From: Hydractinia symbiolongicarpus
Taxonomy: Eukaryota > Cnidaria > Hydrozoa > Anthoathecata > Hydractiniidae
Direction of reading: 5' to 3'
DNA length: 64,000 bases
Assembly: GCF_029227915.1 (NCBI RefSeq)
Contig: NC_079880.1
Location: forward strand, 1,924,001-1,988,000
The notes beneath the pieces are model-generated. The model saw nothing but the letters and a program-made list of their open reading frames with translations. It ran no database searches and was not told the origin of the DNA. A program made the position numbers and the translations under genes. Below are positions 27,825 to 41,390 of the stretch, one piece after another (within the stretch, counting starts at the first letter, position 1; each line of letters opens with the position of its first letter).

Positions 27825-29040
27825 AGTCAAAAGTATACAAAGAAAGTACCCAGGGAGTAAACTCATTTCCAGAACGATTTTTTAAATTATTATTTCACCA
27901 CTAAAACGCATAAGACTTGTAGTTTTTAAAAATGTTTTCATTTTTGATAAGACGCTGAATAAAAGAAGTTTAATCGCCGGCAAACAAAAACCCGCGATTT
28001 CCCGTAAATCCCGGGCTTGGCCCGTATAGTCAAAAGTATACAAAGAAAGTACCCAGGGAGTAAACTCATTTCCCGAACGATTTTTTATATTATTTTTTTA
28101 CCACCAAACGCATGAGACTTGTAGTTTTTAAAAATATTTTCATATTTGATGGGACGCTGAATAAAAGAAGTTTAATCGCCGGCAAACGAAAATCCGCGAT
28201 TTCCCGTAAATCCCGGACTCGGCCGTGTAGTCAAAAGTATACAAAGAAAGTACCCAGGGAGTAAACTCATTTGCCGAACGATTTTTTAAATTACTTTTTC
28301 ACCACTAAAACGCATGAGACTTGTAGTTTTTAAAAATGTTTTCATTTTTGATAAGACGCTGAATAAATGAAGTTTAATCGCCGGCAAACGAAAACCTGCG
28401 ATTTCCCGTAAATCCTAGACTCGGCCCGTATAGTCAAAAGTATACAAAGAAAGTACCCAGGGAGTAAACTCATTTCCAGAACGATTTTTTAAATTATTAT
28501 TTCACCACTAAAACGCATAAGACTTGTAGTTTTTAAAAATGTTTTCATTTTTGATAAGACGCTGAATAAAAGAAGTTTAATCGCCGGCAAACAAAAACCC
28601 GCGATTTCCCGTAAATCCCGGGCTTGGCCCGTATAGTCAAAAGTATACAAAGAAAGTACCCAGGGAGTAAACTCATTTCCCGAACGATTTTTTATATTAT
28701 TTTTTTACCACTAAACGCATGAGACTTGTAGTTTTTAAAAATATTTTCATATTTGATGGGACGCTGAATAAAAGAAGTTTAATCGCCGGCAAACGAAAAT
28801 CCGCGATTTCCCGTAAATCCCGGACTCGGCCCGTGTAGTCAAAAGTATACAAAGAAAGTACCCAGGGAGTAAACTCATTTGCCGAACGATTTTTTAAATT
28901 ACTTTTTCACCACTAAAACGCATGAGACTTGTAGTTTTTAAAAATGTTTTCATTTTTGATAAGACGCTGAATAAATGAAGTTTAATCGCCGGCAAACGAA
29001 AACCTGCGATTTCCCGTAAATCCTAGACTCGGCCCGTATA
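27825..29040 (+). repeat. Tandem trimer, ~608-bp unit, two copies
   Basis: Copies are about 27825-28432 and 28433-29040, each with a gataagacg/caaacaaaaaccc monomer, a short ttatattatttttttacc monomer and a cccgtgtagtc/tcctagactcgg monomer. Copy 1 has lost one C (ggccgtgtag) and has accaccaaacg for accactaaacg. The same trio recurs as part of larger units near 30.7, 31.75, 33.95, 36.2 and 37.8 kb. Confidence 0.75.
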
Positions 29041-31329
29041 GTAAAAAGTATACAAAGAAAGTACCCAGGGAGTAAACTCATTTCCCAAACGATTTTTTAA
29101 ATTATTATTTCACCACTAAAACGCATGAGACTTGTAGTTTTCAAGAATGTTTTCATTTTTGATGAGACGCTGAATAAAAGCAGTTTAATCGCCGGCAAAC
29201 GAAAACCCGCGATTTCCCGTAAATCCCGGGCTTGGCACGTATAGTCGAATGTATACAAAGAAAGTACCCTGTGAGTAAACTCATTTCCAGAACGATTTTT
29301 TATATTATTTTTTCACCACTAAAACGCCTGAGACTTGTAGTTTTCAAAAATGTTTTCATTTTTGATGAGACGCTGAATAAAAGCAGTTTAATCGCCGGCA
29401 AACGAAAACCCGCGATTTCCCGTAAATCCCGGGCTTGGCTCGTATAGTCGAATGTATACAAAGAAAGTACCCTGTGAGTAAACTCATTTCCAGAACGATT
29501 TTTTAAATTACTTTTTCACCACTAAAACGCATAAGATTTGTAGTTTTGAAAAATGTTTTCATTTTTGATGAGACGCTGAATAAAAGAAGTTTAATCGCCG
29601 GCAAACGAAAACCTGCGATTTCCCGTAAATCCTGGACTCGGCCGGTATAGTCAAAAGTATACAAAGAAAGTACGCAGGGAGTAAACTCATTTCCCAAACG
29701 ATTTTTTAAATTATTATTTCACCACTAAAGCCCATGAGACTTGTAGTTTTTAAAAATGTTTTCATTTTTGATGAGACGCTGAATAAAAGACGTTTAATCG
29801 CCGGCAAACGAAAACCCGCGATTTCCCGTAAATCCCGGACTCGGTCCGTATAGTTAAAAGTATACAAAGAAAGTACCCAGGGTGTAAACTCATTTCCCGA
29901 ACGATTTTTTAAATTATTATTTCACCACTAAAGCCCATGAGACTTGTAGTTTTCAAAAATGTTTTCATTTTTGATGAGACGCTGAATAAAAGAAGTTTAA
30001 TCCCCGGCAAACGAAAACCCGCAACTTCCCGTAAATCCCGGACTCGGTCCGTATAGTTAAAAGTATACAAGGAAAGTACCCAGTGAGTAAACTCATTTCC
30101 CGAACGATTTTTTAAATTATTTTTTCACCACTAAAACGCATGGCATTTGTAGTTTTCAAAAATGTTTTCATTTTTGATGAGACGCTGAATAAAAGCAGTT
30201 TAATCGCCCGCAAACGAAAACCTGCGATTTCCCTAAATCCCGGACTCGGCCCGTATAGTCAAATGTATACAAAGAAAGTACCCAGGGAGTAAACTCATTT
30301 CCAGAACGATTTTTTAAATTATTTTTTCACCACTAAAACGCATAAGACTTGTAGTTTTCAAAAATGTTTTCATTTTTGATGAGACGCTGAATAAAAGACG
30401 TTTAATCGCCGGCAAACGAAAATCCGCGATTTCCCGTAAATCCCGGACTCGGCCCGTATAGTCAAAAGTATACAAGGAAAGTACCCAGGGAGTAAACTCA
30501 TTTCTCGAACAATTTTTTAAATTATTTTTTCACCACTAAAACGCATGAGACTTGTAGTTTTCAAAAATGTTTTCATTTTTGATGAGACGCTGAATAAAAG
30601 CAGTTTAATCGCCGGCAAACGAAAACCTGCGATTTCCCTAAATCCCAGACTCGGCCCGTATAGTCAAAAGTATACAAAGAAAGTACCCAGGGAGTAAACT
30701 CATTTCCAGAACGATTTTTTAAATTATTATTTCACCACTAAAACGCATAAGACTTGTAGTTTTTAAAAATGTTTTCATTTTTGATAAGACGCTGAATAAA
30801 AGAAGTTTAATCGCCGGCAAACAAAAACCCGCGATTTCCCGTAAATCCCGGGCTTGGCCCGTATAGTCAAAAGTATACAAAGAAAGTACCCAGGGAGTAA
30901 ACTCATTTCCCGAACGATTTTTTATATTATTTTTTTACCACTAAACGCATGAGACTTGTAGTTTTTAAAAATATTTTCATATTTGATGGGACGCTGAATA
31001 AAAGAAGTTTAATCGCCGGCAAACGAAAATCCGCGATTTCCCGTAAATCCCGGACTCGGCCCGTGTAGTCAAAAGTATACAAAGAAAGTACCCAGGGAGT
31101 AAACTCATTTGCCGAACGATTTTTTAAATTACTTTTTCACCACTAAAACGCATGAGACTTGTAGTTTTTAAAAATGTTTTCATTTTTGATGAGACGCTGA
31201 ATAAATGAAGTTTAATCGCTGGCAAACGAAAACCCGCGATTTCCCGTAAATCCCGGGCTTGGCACGTATAGTCGAATGTATACAAAGAAAGTACCCTGTG
31301 AGTAAACTCATTTCCAGAACGATTTTTTA

Positions 31330-34300
31330 AATTATTTTTTCACCACTAAAACGCATAAGACTTGTAGTTTTCAAAAATGTTTTCATTTTTGATGAGACGC
31401 TGAATAAAAGACGTTTAATCGCCGGCAAACGAAAATCCGCGATTTCCCGTAAATCCCGGACTCGGCCCGTATAGTCAAAAGTATACAAGGAAAGTACCCA
31501 GGGAGTAAACTCATTTCTCGAACGATTTTTTAAATTATTTTTTCACCACTAAAACGCATGAGACTTGTAGTTTTCAAAAATGTTTTCATTTTTGATGAGA
31601 CGCTGAATAAAAGCAGTTTAATCGCCGGCAAACGAAAACCTGCGATTTCCCTAAATCCCGGACTCGGCCCGTATAGTCAAAAGTATACAAAGAAAGTACC
31701 CAGGGAGTAAACTCATTTCCAGAACGATTTTTTAAATTATTATTTCACCACTAAAACGCATAAGACTTGTAGTTTTTAAAAATGTTTTCATTTTTGATAA
31801 GACGCTGAATAAAAGAAGTTTAATCGCCGGCAAACAAAAACCCGCGATTTCCCGTAAATCCCGGGCTTGGCCCGTATAGTCAAAAGTATACAAAGAAAGT
31901 ACCCAGGGAGTAAACTCATTTCCCGAACGATTTTTTATATTATTTTTTTACCACTAAACGCATGAGACTTGTAGTTTTTAAAAATATTTTCATATTTGAT
32001 GGGACGCTGAATAAAAGAAGTTTAATCGCCGGCAAACGAAAATCCGCGATTTCCCGTAAATCCCGGACTCGGCCCGTGTAGTCAAAAGTATACAAAGAAA
32101 GTACCCAGGGAGTAAACTCATTTGCCGAACGATTTTTTAAATTACTTTTTCACCCTAAAACGCATGAGACTTGTAGTTTATAAAAATGTTTTCATTTTTG
32201 ATAAGACGCTGAATAAATGAAGTTTAATCGCCGGCAAACGAAAACCTGCGATTTCCCGTAAATCCTAGACTCGGCCCGTATAGTCAAAAGTATACAAAGA
32301 AAGTACCCAGGGAGTAAACTCATTTCCCAATCGATTTTTTAAATTATTATTTCACCACTAAACGCATGAGACTTGTAGTTTTTAAAAATATTTTCATATT
32401 TGATGGGACGCTGAATAAAAGAAGTTTAATCGCCGGCAAACGAAAATCCGCGATTTCCCGTAAATCCCGGACTCGGCCCGTGTAGTCAAAAGTATACAAA
32501 GAAAGTGCCCAGGGAGTAAACTCATTTGCCGAACGATTTTTTAAATTACTTTTTCACCACTAAAACGCATGAGACTTGTAGTTTTTAAAAATGTTTTCAT
32601 TTTTGATAAGACGCTGAATAAATGAAGTTTAATCGCCGGCAAACGAAAACCTGCGATTTCCCGTAAATCCTAGACTCGGCCCGTATAGTCAAAAGTATAC
32701 AAAGAAAGTACCCAGGGAGTAAACTCATTTCCCAAACGATTTTTTAAATTATTATTTCACCACTAAAACGCATGAGACTTGTAGTTTTCAAGAATGTTTT
32801 CATTTTTGATGAGACGCTGAATAAAAGCAGTTTAATCGCCGGCAAACGAAAACCCGCGATTTCCCGTAAATCCCGGGCTTGGCTCGTATAGTCGAATGTA
32901 TACAAAGAAAGTACCCTGTGAGTAAACTCATTTCCAGAACGATTTTTTAAATTACTTTTTCACCACTAAAACGCATAAGATTTGTAGTTTTGAAAAATGT
33001 TTTCATTTTTGATGAGACGCTGAATAAAAGAAGTTTAATCGCCGGCAAACGAAAACCTGCGATTTCCCGTAAATCCTGGACTCGGCCGGTATAGTCAAAA
33101 GTATACAAAGAAAGTACGCAGTGAGTAAACTCATTTCCCAAACGATTTTTTAAATTATTATTTCACCACTAAAGCCCATGAGACTTGTAGTTTTCAAAAA
33201 TGTTTTCATTTTTGATGAGACGCTGAATAAAAGAAGTTTAATCCCCGGCAAACGAAAACCCGCGATTTCCCGTAAATCCCGGACTCGGTCCGTATAGTTA
33301 AAAGTATACAAGGAAAGTACCCAGTGAGTAAACTCATTTCCCGAACGATTTTTTAAATTATTTTTTCACCACTAAAACGCATGACATTTGTAGTTTTCAA
33401 AAATGTTTTCATTTTTGATGAGACGCTGAATAAAAGCAGTTTAATCGCCCGCAAATAAAAACCTGCGATTTCCCTAAATCCCGGACTCGGCCCGTATAGT
33501 CAAATGTATACAAAGAAAGTACCCAGGGAGTAAACTCATTTCCAGAACGATTTTTTAAATTATTTTTTCACCACTAAAACGCATAAGACTTGTAGTTTTC
33601 AAAAATGTTTTCCTTTTTGATGAGACGCTGAATAAAAGACGTTTAATCGCCGGCAAACGAAAATCCGCGATTTCCCGTAAATCCCGGACTCGGCCCGTAT
33701 AGTCAAAAGTATACAAGGAAAGTACCCAGGGAGTAAACTCATTTCTCGAACGATTTTTTAAATTATTTTTTCACCACTAAAACGCATGAGACTTGTAGTT
33801 TTCAAAAATGTTTTCATTTTTGATGAGACGCTGAATAAAAGCAGTTTAATCGCCGGCAAACGAAAACCTGCGATTTCCCTAAATCCCGGACTCGGCCCGT
33901 ATAGTCAAAAGTATGCAAAGAAAGTACCCAGGGAGTAAACTCATTTCCAGAACGATTTTTTAAATTATTATTTCACCACTAAAACGCATAAGACTTGTAG
34001 TTTTTAAAAATGTTTTCATTTTTGATAAGACGCTGAATAAAAGAAGTTTAATCGCCGGCAAACAAAAACCCGCGATTTCCCGTAAATCCCGGGCTTGGCC
34101 CGTATAGTCAAAAGTATACAAAGAAAGTACCCAGGGAGTAAACTCATTTCCCGAACGATTTTTTATATTATTTTTTTACCACTAAACGCATGAGACTTGT
34201 AGTTTTTAAAAATATTTTCATATTTGATGGGACGCTGAATAAAAGAAGTTTAATCGCCGGCAAACGAAAATCCGCGATTTCCCGTAAATCCCGGACTCGG

Positions 34301-36170
34301 CCCGTGTAGTCAAAAGTATACAAAGAAAGTACCCAGGGAGTAAACTCATTTGCCGAACGATTTTTTAAATTACTTTTTCACCCTAAAACGCATGAGACTT
34401 GTAGTTTATAAAAATGTTTTCATTTTTGATAAGACGCTGAATAAATGAAGTTTAATCGCCGGCAAACGAAAACCTGCGATTTCCCGTAAATCCTAGACTC
34501 GGCCCGTATAGTCAAAAGTATACAAAGAAAGTACCCAGGGAGTAAACTCATTTCCCAATCGATTTTTTAAATTATTATTTCACCACTAAACGCATGAGAC
34601 TTGTAGTTTTTAAAAATATTTTCATATTTGATGGGACGCTGAATAAAAGAAGTTTAATCGCCGGAAAACGAAAATCCGCGATTTCCCGTAAATCCCGGAC
34701 TCGGCCCGTGTAGTCAAAAGTATACAAAGAAAGTGCCCAGGGAGTAAACTCATTTGCCGAACGATTTTTTAAATTACTTTTTCACCACTAAAACGCATGA
34801 GACTTGTAGTTTTTAAAAATGTTTTCATTTTTGATAAGACGCTGAATAAATGAAGTTTAATCGCCGGCAAACGAAAACCTGCGATTTCCCGTAAATCCTA
34901 GACTCGGCCCGTATAGTCAAAAGTATACAAAGAAAGTACCCAGGGAGTAAACTCATTTCCCAAACGATTTTTTAAATTATTATTTCACCACTAAAACGCA
35001 TGAGACTTGTAGTTTTCAAGAATGTTTTCATTTTTGATGAGACGCTGAATAAAAGCAGTTTAATCGCCGGCAAACGAAAACCCGCGATTTCCCGTAAATC
35101 CCGGGCTTGGCACGTATAGTCGAATGTATACAAAGAAAGTACCCTGTGAGTAAACTCATTTCCAGAACGATTTTTTATATTATTTTTTCACCACTAAAAC
35201 GCCTGAGACTTGTAGTTTTCAAAAATGTTTTCATTTTTGATAAGACGCTGAATAAAAGCAGTTTAATCGCCGGCAAACGAAACCCGCGATTTCCCGTAAA
35301 TTCCGGGCTTGGCTCGTATAGTCGAATGTATACAAAGAAAGTACCCTGTGAGTAAACTCATTTCCAGAACGATTTTTTAAATTACTTTTTCACCACTAAA
35401 ACGCATAAGATTTGTAGTTTTGAAAAATGTTTTCATTTTTGATGAGACGCTGAATAAAAGAAGTTTAATCGCCGGCAAACGAAAACCTGCGATTTCCCGT
35501 AAATCCTGGACTCGGCCGGTATAGTCAAAAGTATACAAAGAAAGTACGCAGTGAGTAAACTCATTTCCCAAACGATTTTTTAAATTATTATTTCACCACT
35601 AAAGCCCATGAGACTTGTAGTTTTCAAAAATGTTTTCATTTTTGATGAGACGCTGAATAAAAGAAGTTTAATCCCCGGCAAACGAAAACCCGCGATTTCC
35701 CGTAAATCCCGGACTCGGTCCGTATAGTTAAAAGTATACAAGGAAAGTACCCAGTGAGTAAACTCATTTCCCGAACGATTTTTTAAATTATTTTTTCACC
35801 ACTAAAACGCATGACATTTGTAGTTTTCAAAAATGTTTTCATTTTTGATGAGACGCTGAATAAAAGCAGTTTAATCGCCCGCAAATAAAAACCTGCGATT
35901 TCCCTAAATCCCGGACTCGGCCCGTATAGTCAAATGTATACAAAGAAAGTACCCAGGGAGTAAACTCATTTCCAGAACGATTTTTTAAATTATTTTTTCA
36001 CCACTAAAACGCATAAGACTTGTAGTTTTCAAAAATGTTTTCCTTTTTGATGAGACGCTGAATAAAAGACGTTTAATCGCCGGCAAACGAAAATCCGCGA
36101 TTTCCCGTAAATCCCGGACTCGGCCCGTATAGTCAAAAGTATACAAGGAAAGTACCCAGGGAGTAAACTC
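31330..36170 (+). repeat. Tandem 11/12-mer higher-order repeat (~2.23 and ~2.43 kb)
   Basis: Copy 1 runs from about 31330 to 33560 and copy 2 from about 33561 to 35990, with a partial third start. Shared rare variants at offset 2,228 are caccctaaaacg (32151/34379), gtttataaaaatg, cccaatcg and aagtgcccag (32503/34731). After about 32.9 kb the offset becomes 2,430, with acgcagtgag (33116/35546), gcaaataaaaacc (33451/35881) and tttccttttt (33610/36040) shared. The extra 202 bp in copy 2 is one monomer (acgcctgag type, about 35.1-35.3 kb). Copy 1 instead has a hybrid of its two neighbours near 32.85 kb. Confidence 0.8.
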
Positions 36171-37156
36171 ATTTCCAGAACGATTTTTTAAATTATTATT
36201 TCACCACTAAAACGCATAAGACTTGTAGTTTTTAAAAATGTTTTCATTTTTGATAAGACGCTGAATAAAAGAAGTTTAATCGCCGGCAAACAAAAACCCG
36301 CGATTTCCCGTAAATCCCGGGCTTGGCCCGTATAGTCAAAAGTATACAAAGAAAGTACCCAGGGAGTAAACTCATTTCCCGAACGATTTTTTATATTATT
36401 TTTTTACCACTAAACGCATGAGACTTGTAGTTTTTAAAAATATTTTCATATTTGATGGGACGCTGAATAAAAGAAGTTTAATCGCCGGCAAACGAAAATC
36501 CGCGATTTCCCGTAAATCCCGGACACGGCCCGTGTAGTCAAAAGTATACAAAGAAAGTACCCAGGGAGTAAACTCATTTGCCGAACGATTTTTTAAATTA
36601 CTTTTTCACCACTAAAACGCACGAGACTTGTAGTTTTTAAAAATGTTTTCATTTTTGATGAGACGCTGAATAAATAAAGTTTAATCGCCGGCAAACGAAA
36701 ACCTGCGATTTCCCGTAAATCCTAGACTCGGCCCGTATAGTCAAAAGTATACAAAGAAAGTACCCGGGGAGTAAACTCATTTCCCAAACGATTTTTTAAA
36801 TTATTATTTCACCACTAAAACGCATGAGACTTGTAGTTTTCAAGAATGTTTTCATTTTTGATGAGACGCTGAATAAAAGCAGTTTAATCGCCGGCAAACG
36901 AAAACCCGCGATTTCCCGTAAATCCCGGGCTTGGCACGTATAGTCGAATGTATACAAAGAAAGTACCCTGTGAGTAAACTCATTTCCAGAACGATTTTTT
37001 AAATTATTTTTTCACCACTAAAACGCATAAGACTTGTAGTTTTCAAAAATGTTTTCATTTTTGATGAGACGCTGAATAAAAGACGTTTAATCGCCGGCAA
37101 ACGAAAATCCGCGATTTCCCGTAAATCCCGGACTCGGCCCGTATAGTCAAAAGTAT

Positions 37157-37966
37157 ACAAGGAAAGTACCCAGGGAGTAAACTCATTTCTCGAACGATTT
37201 TTTAAATTATTTTTTCACCACTAAAACGCATGAGACTTGTAGTTTTCAAAAATGTTTTCATTTTTGATGAGACGCTGAATAAAAGCAGTTTAATCGCCGG
37301 CAAACGAAAACCTGCGATTTCCCTAAATCCCGGACTCGGCCCGTATAGTCAAAAGTATACAAAGAAAGTACCCAGGGAGTAAACTCATTTCCAGAACGAT
37401 TTTTTAAATTATTATTTCACCACTAAAACGCATAAGACTTGTAGTTTTTAAAAATGTTTTCATTTTTGATAAGACGCTGAATAAAAGAAGTTTAATCGCC
37501 GGCAAACAAAAACCCGCGATTTCCCGTAAATCCCGGGCTTGGCCCGTATAGTCAAAAGTATACAAGGAAAGTACCCAGGGAGTAAACTCATTTCTCGAAC
37601 GATTTTTTAAATTATTTTTTCACCACTAAAACGCATGAGACTTGTAGTTTTTAAAAATGTTTTCATTTTTGATGAGACGCTGAATAAAAGCAGTTTAATC
37701 GCCGGCAAACGAAAACCTGCGATTTCCCTAAATCCCGGACTCGGCCCGTATAGTCAAAAGTATACAAAGAAAGTACCCAGGGAGTAAACTCATTTCCAGA
37801 ACGATTTTTTAAATTATTATTTCACCACTAAAACGCATAAGACTTGTAGTTTTTAAAAATGTTTTCATTTTTGATAAGACGCTGAATAAAAGAAGTTTAA
37901 TCGCCGGCAAACAAAAACCCGCGATTTCCCGTAAATCCCGGGCTTGGCCCGTATAGTCAAAAGTAT
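37157..37966 (+). repeat. Tandem dimer, 405-bp unit, two copies
   Basis: Bases 37157-37561 and 37562-37966 are nearly identical. Each joins an acaaggaaagtac/tttctcgaacg monomer to an agaacg/tattatttcacc/gataagacg monomer. The only difference noticed is gttttcaaaaatg in copy 1 against gtttttaaaaatg in copy 2 (near 37649). The small divergence suggests a recent duplication. Confidence 0.78.
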
Positions 37967-40900
37967 ACAAAGAAAGTACCCAGGGAGTAAACTCATTTCC
38001 CGAACGATTTTTTATATTATTTTTTTACCACTAAACGCATGAGACTTGTAGTTTTTAAAAATATTTTCATATTTGATGGGACGCTGAATAAAAGAAGTTT
38101 AATCGCCGGCAAACGAAAATCCGCGATTTCCCGTAAATCCCGGACTCGGCCCGTGTAGTCAAAAGTATACAAAGAAAGTACCCAGGGAGTAAACTCATTT
38201 GCCGAACGATTTTTTAAATTACTTTTTCACCACTAAAACGCATGAGACTTGTAGTTTATAAAAATGTTTTCATTTTTGATAAGACGCTGAATAAATGAAG
38301 TTTAATCGCCGGCAAACGAAAACCTGCGATTTCCCGTAAATCCTAGACTCGGCCCGTATAGTCAAAAGTATACAAAGAAAGTACCCAGGGAGTAAACTCA
38401 TTTCCCAAACGATTTTTTAAATTATTATTTCACCACTAAAACGCATGAGACTTGTAGTTTTCAAGAATGTTTTCATTTTTGATGAGACGCTGAATAAAAG
38501 CAGTTTAATCGCCGGCAAACGAAAACCCGCGATTTCCCGTAAATCCCGGGCTTGGCACGTATAGTCGAATGTATACAAAGAAAGTACCCTGTGAGTAAAC
38601 TCATTTCCAGAACGATTTTTTAAATTATTTTTTCACCACTAAAACGCCTGAGACTTGTAGTTTTCAAAAATGTTTTCATTTTTGATGAGACGCTGAATAA
38701 AAGTAGTTTAATCGCCGGCAAACGAAAACCCGCGATTTCCCGTAAATCCCGGGCTTGGCTCGTATAGTCGAATGTATACAAAGAAAGTACCCTGTGAGTA
38801 AACTCATTTCCAGAACGATTTTTTAAATTACTTTTTCATCACTAAAACGCATAAGATTTGTAGTTTTGAAAAATGTTTTCATTTTTGATGAGGCGCTGAA
38901 TAAAAGAAGTTTAATCGCCGGCAAACGAAAACCTGCGATTTCCCGTAAATCCTGGACTCGGCCGGTATAGTCAAAAGTATACAAAGAAAGTACGAAGGGA
39001 GTAAACTCATTTCCCAAACGATTTTTTAAATTATTATTTCACCACTAAAGCCCATGAGACTTGTAGTTTTTAAAAATGTTTTCATTTTTGATGAGACGCT
39101 GAATAAAAGAAGTTTAATCGCCGGCAAACGAAAACCCGCGATTTCCCGTAAATCCCGGACTCGGTCCGTATAGTTAAAAGTATACAAAGAAAGTACCCAG
39201 GGTGTAAACTCATTTCCCGAACGATTTTTTAAATTATTATTTCACCACTAAAGCCCATGAGACTTGTAGTTTTCAAAAATGTTTTCATTTTTGATGAGAC
39301 GCTGAATAAAAGCAGTTTAATCGCCGGCAAACGAAAACCTGCGATTTCCCTAAATCCCGGACTCGGCCCGTATAGTCAAAAGTATACAAAGAAAGTACCC
39401 AGGGAGTAAACTCATTTCCAGAACGATTTTTTAAATTATTATTTCACCACTAAAACGTATAAGACTTGTAGTTTTTAAAAATGTTTTCATTTTTGATAAG
39501 ACGCTGAATAAAAGAAGTTTAATCGCCGGCAAACAAAAACCCGCGATTTCCCGTAAATCCCGGACTCGGCCCGTATAGTCAAAAGTATACAAAGAAAGTA
39601 CGCAGGGAGTAAACTCATTTCCCAAACGATTTTTTAAATTATTATTTCACCACTAAAGCCCATGAGACTTGTAGTTTTTAAAAATGTTTTCATTTTTGAT
39701 AAGACGCTGAATAAAAGAAGTTTAATCGCCGGCAAACAAAAACCCGCGATTTCCCGTAAATCCCGGGCTTGGCCCGTATAGTCAAAAGTATACAAAGAAA
39801 GTACCCAGGGAGTAAACTCATTTCCCGAACGATTTTTTATATTATTTTTTTACCACTAAACGCATGAGACTTGTAGTTTTTAAAAATATTTTCATATTTG
39901 ATGGGACGCTGAATAAAAGAAGTTTAATCGCCGGCAAACGAAAATCCGCGATTTCCCGTAAATCCCGGACTCGGCCCGTGTAGTCAAAAGTATACAAAAA
40001 AAGTACCCAGGGAGTAAACTCATTTGCCGAACGATTTTTTAAATTACTTTTTCACCACTAAAACGCATGAGACTTGTAGTTTTTAAAAATGTTTTCATTT
40101 TTGATAAGACGCTGAATAAATGAAGTTTAATCGCCGGCAAACGAAAACCTGCGATTTCCCGTAAATCCTAGACTCGGCCCGTATAGTCAAAAGTATACAA
40201 AGAAAGTACCCAGGGAGTAAACTCATTTCCCAAACGATTTTTTAAATTATTATTTCACCACTGAAACGCATGAGACTTGTAGTTTTCAAGAATGTTTTCA
40301 TTTTTGATGAGACGCTGAATAAAAGCAGTTTAATCGCCGGCAAACGAAAACCCGCGATTTCCCGTAAATCCCGGGCTTGGCACGTATAGTCGAATGTATA
40401 CAAAGAAAGTACCCTGTGAGTAAACTCATTTCCAGAACGATTTTTTAAATTATTTTTTCACCACTAAAACGCCTGAGACTTGTAGTTTTCAAAAATGTTT
40501 TCATTTTTGATGAGACGCTGAATAAAAGCAGTTTAATCGCCGGCAAACGAAAACCCGCGATTTCCCGTAAATCCCGGGCTTGGCTCGTATAGTCGAATGT
40601 ATACAAAGAAAGTACCCTGTGAGTAAACTCATTTCCAGAACGATTTTTTAAATTACTTTTTCACCACTAAAACGCATAAGATTTGTAGTTTTGAAAAATG
40701 TTTTCATTTTTGATGAGACGCTGAATAAAAGAAGTTTAATCGCCGGCAAACGAAAACCTGCGATTTCCCGTAAATCCTGGACTCGGCCGGTATAGTCAAA
40801 AGTATACAAAGAAAGTACGCAGGGAGTAAACTCATTTCCCAAACGATTTTTTAAATTATTATTTCACCACTAAAGCCCATGAGACTTGTAGTTTTTAAAA

Positions 40901-41390
40901 ATGTTTTCATTTTTGATGAGACGCTGAATAAAAGAAGTTTAATCGCCGGCAAACGAAAACCCGCGATTTCCCGTAAATCCCGGACTCGGTCCGTATAGTT
41001 AAAAGTATACAAAGAAAGTACCCAGGGTGTAAACTCATTTCCCGAACGATTTTTTAAATTATTATTTCACCACTAAAGCCCATGAGACTTGTAGTTTTCA
41101 AAAATGTTTTCATTTTTGATGAGACGCTGAATAAAAGCAGTTTAATCGCCGGCAAACGAAAACCTGCGATTTCCCTAAATCCCGGACTCGGCCCGTATAG
41201 TCAAAAGTATACAAAGAAAGTACCCAGGGAGTAAACTCATTTGCCGAACGATTTTTTAAATTACTTTTTCACCACTAAAACGCATGAGACTTGTAGGTTT
41301 TAAAAATGTTTTCATTTTTGATGAGACGCTGAATAAATGAAGTTTAATCGCCGGCAAACGAAAATCCGCGATTTCCCGTAAATCCCGGAC

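Noticed and set aside
32147-32160. Deletions such as caccctaaaacg as possible functional variants
   Set aside because: They are simple small indels shared by duplicated copies (also at 34379) and serve as lineage markers rather than evidence of function.
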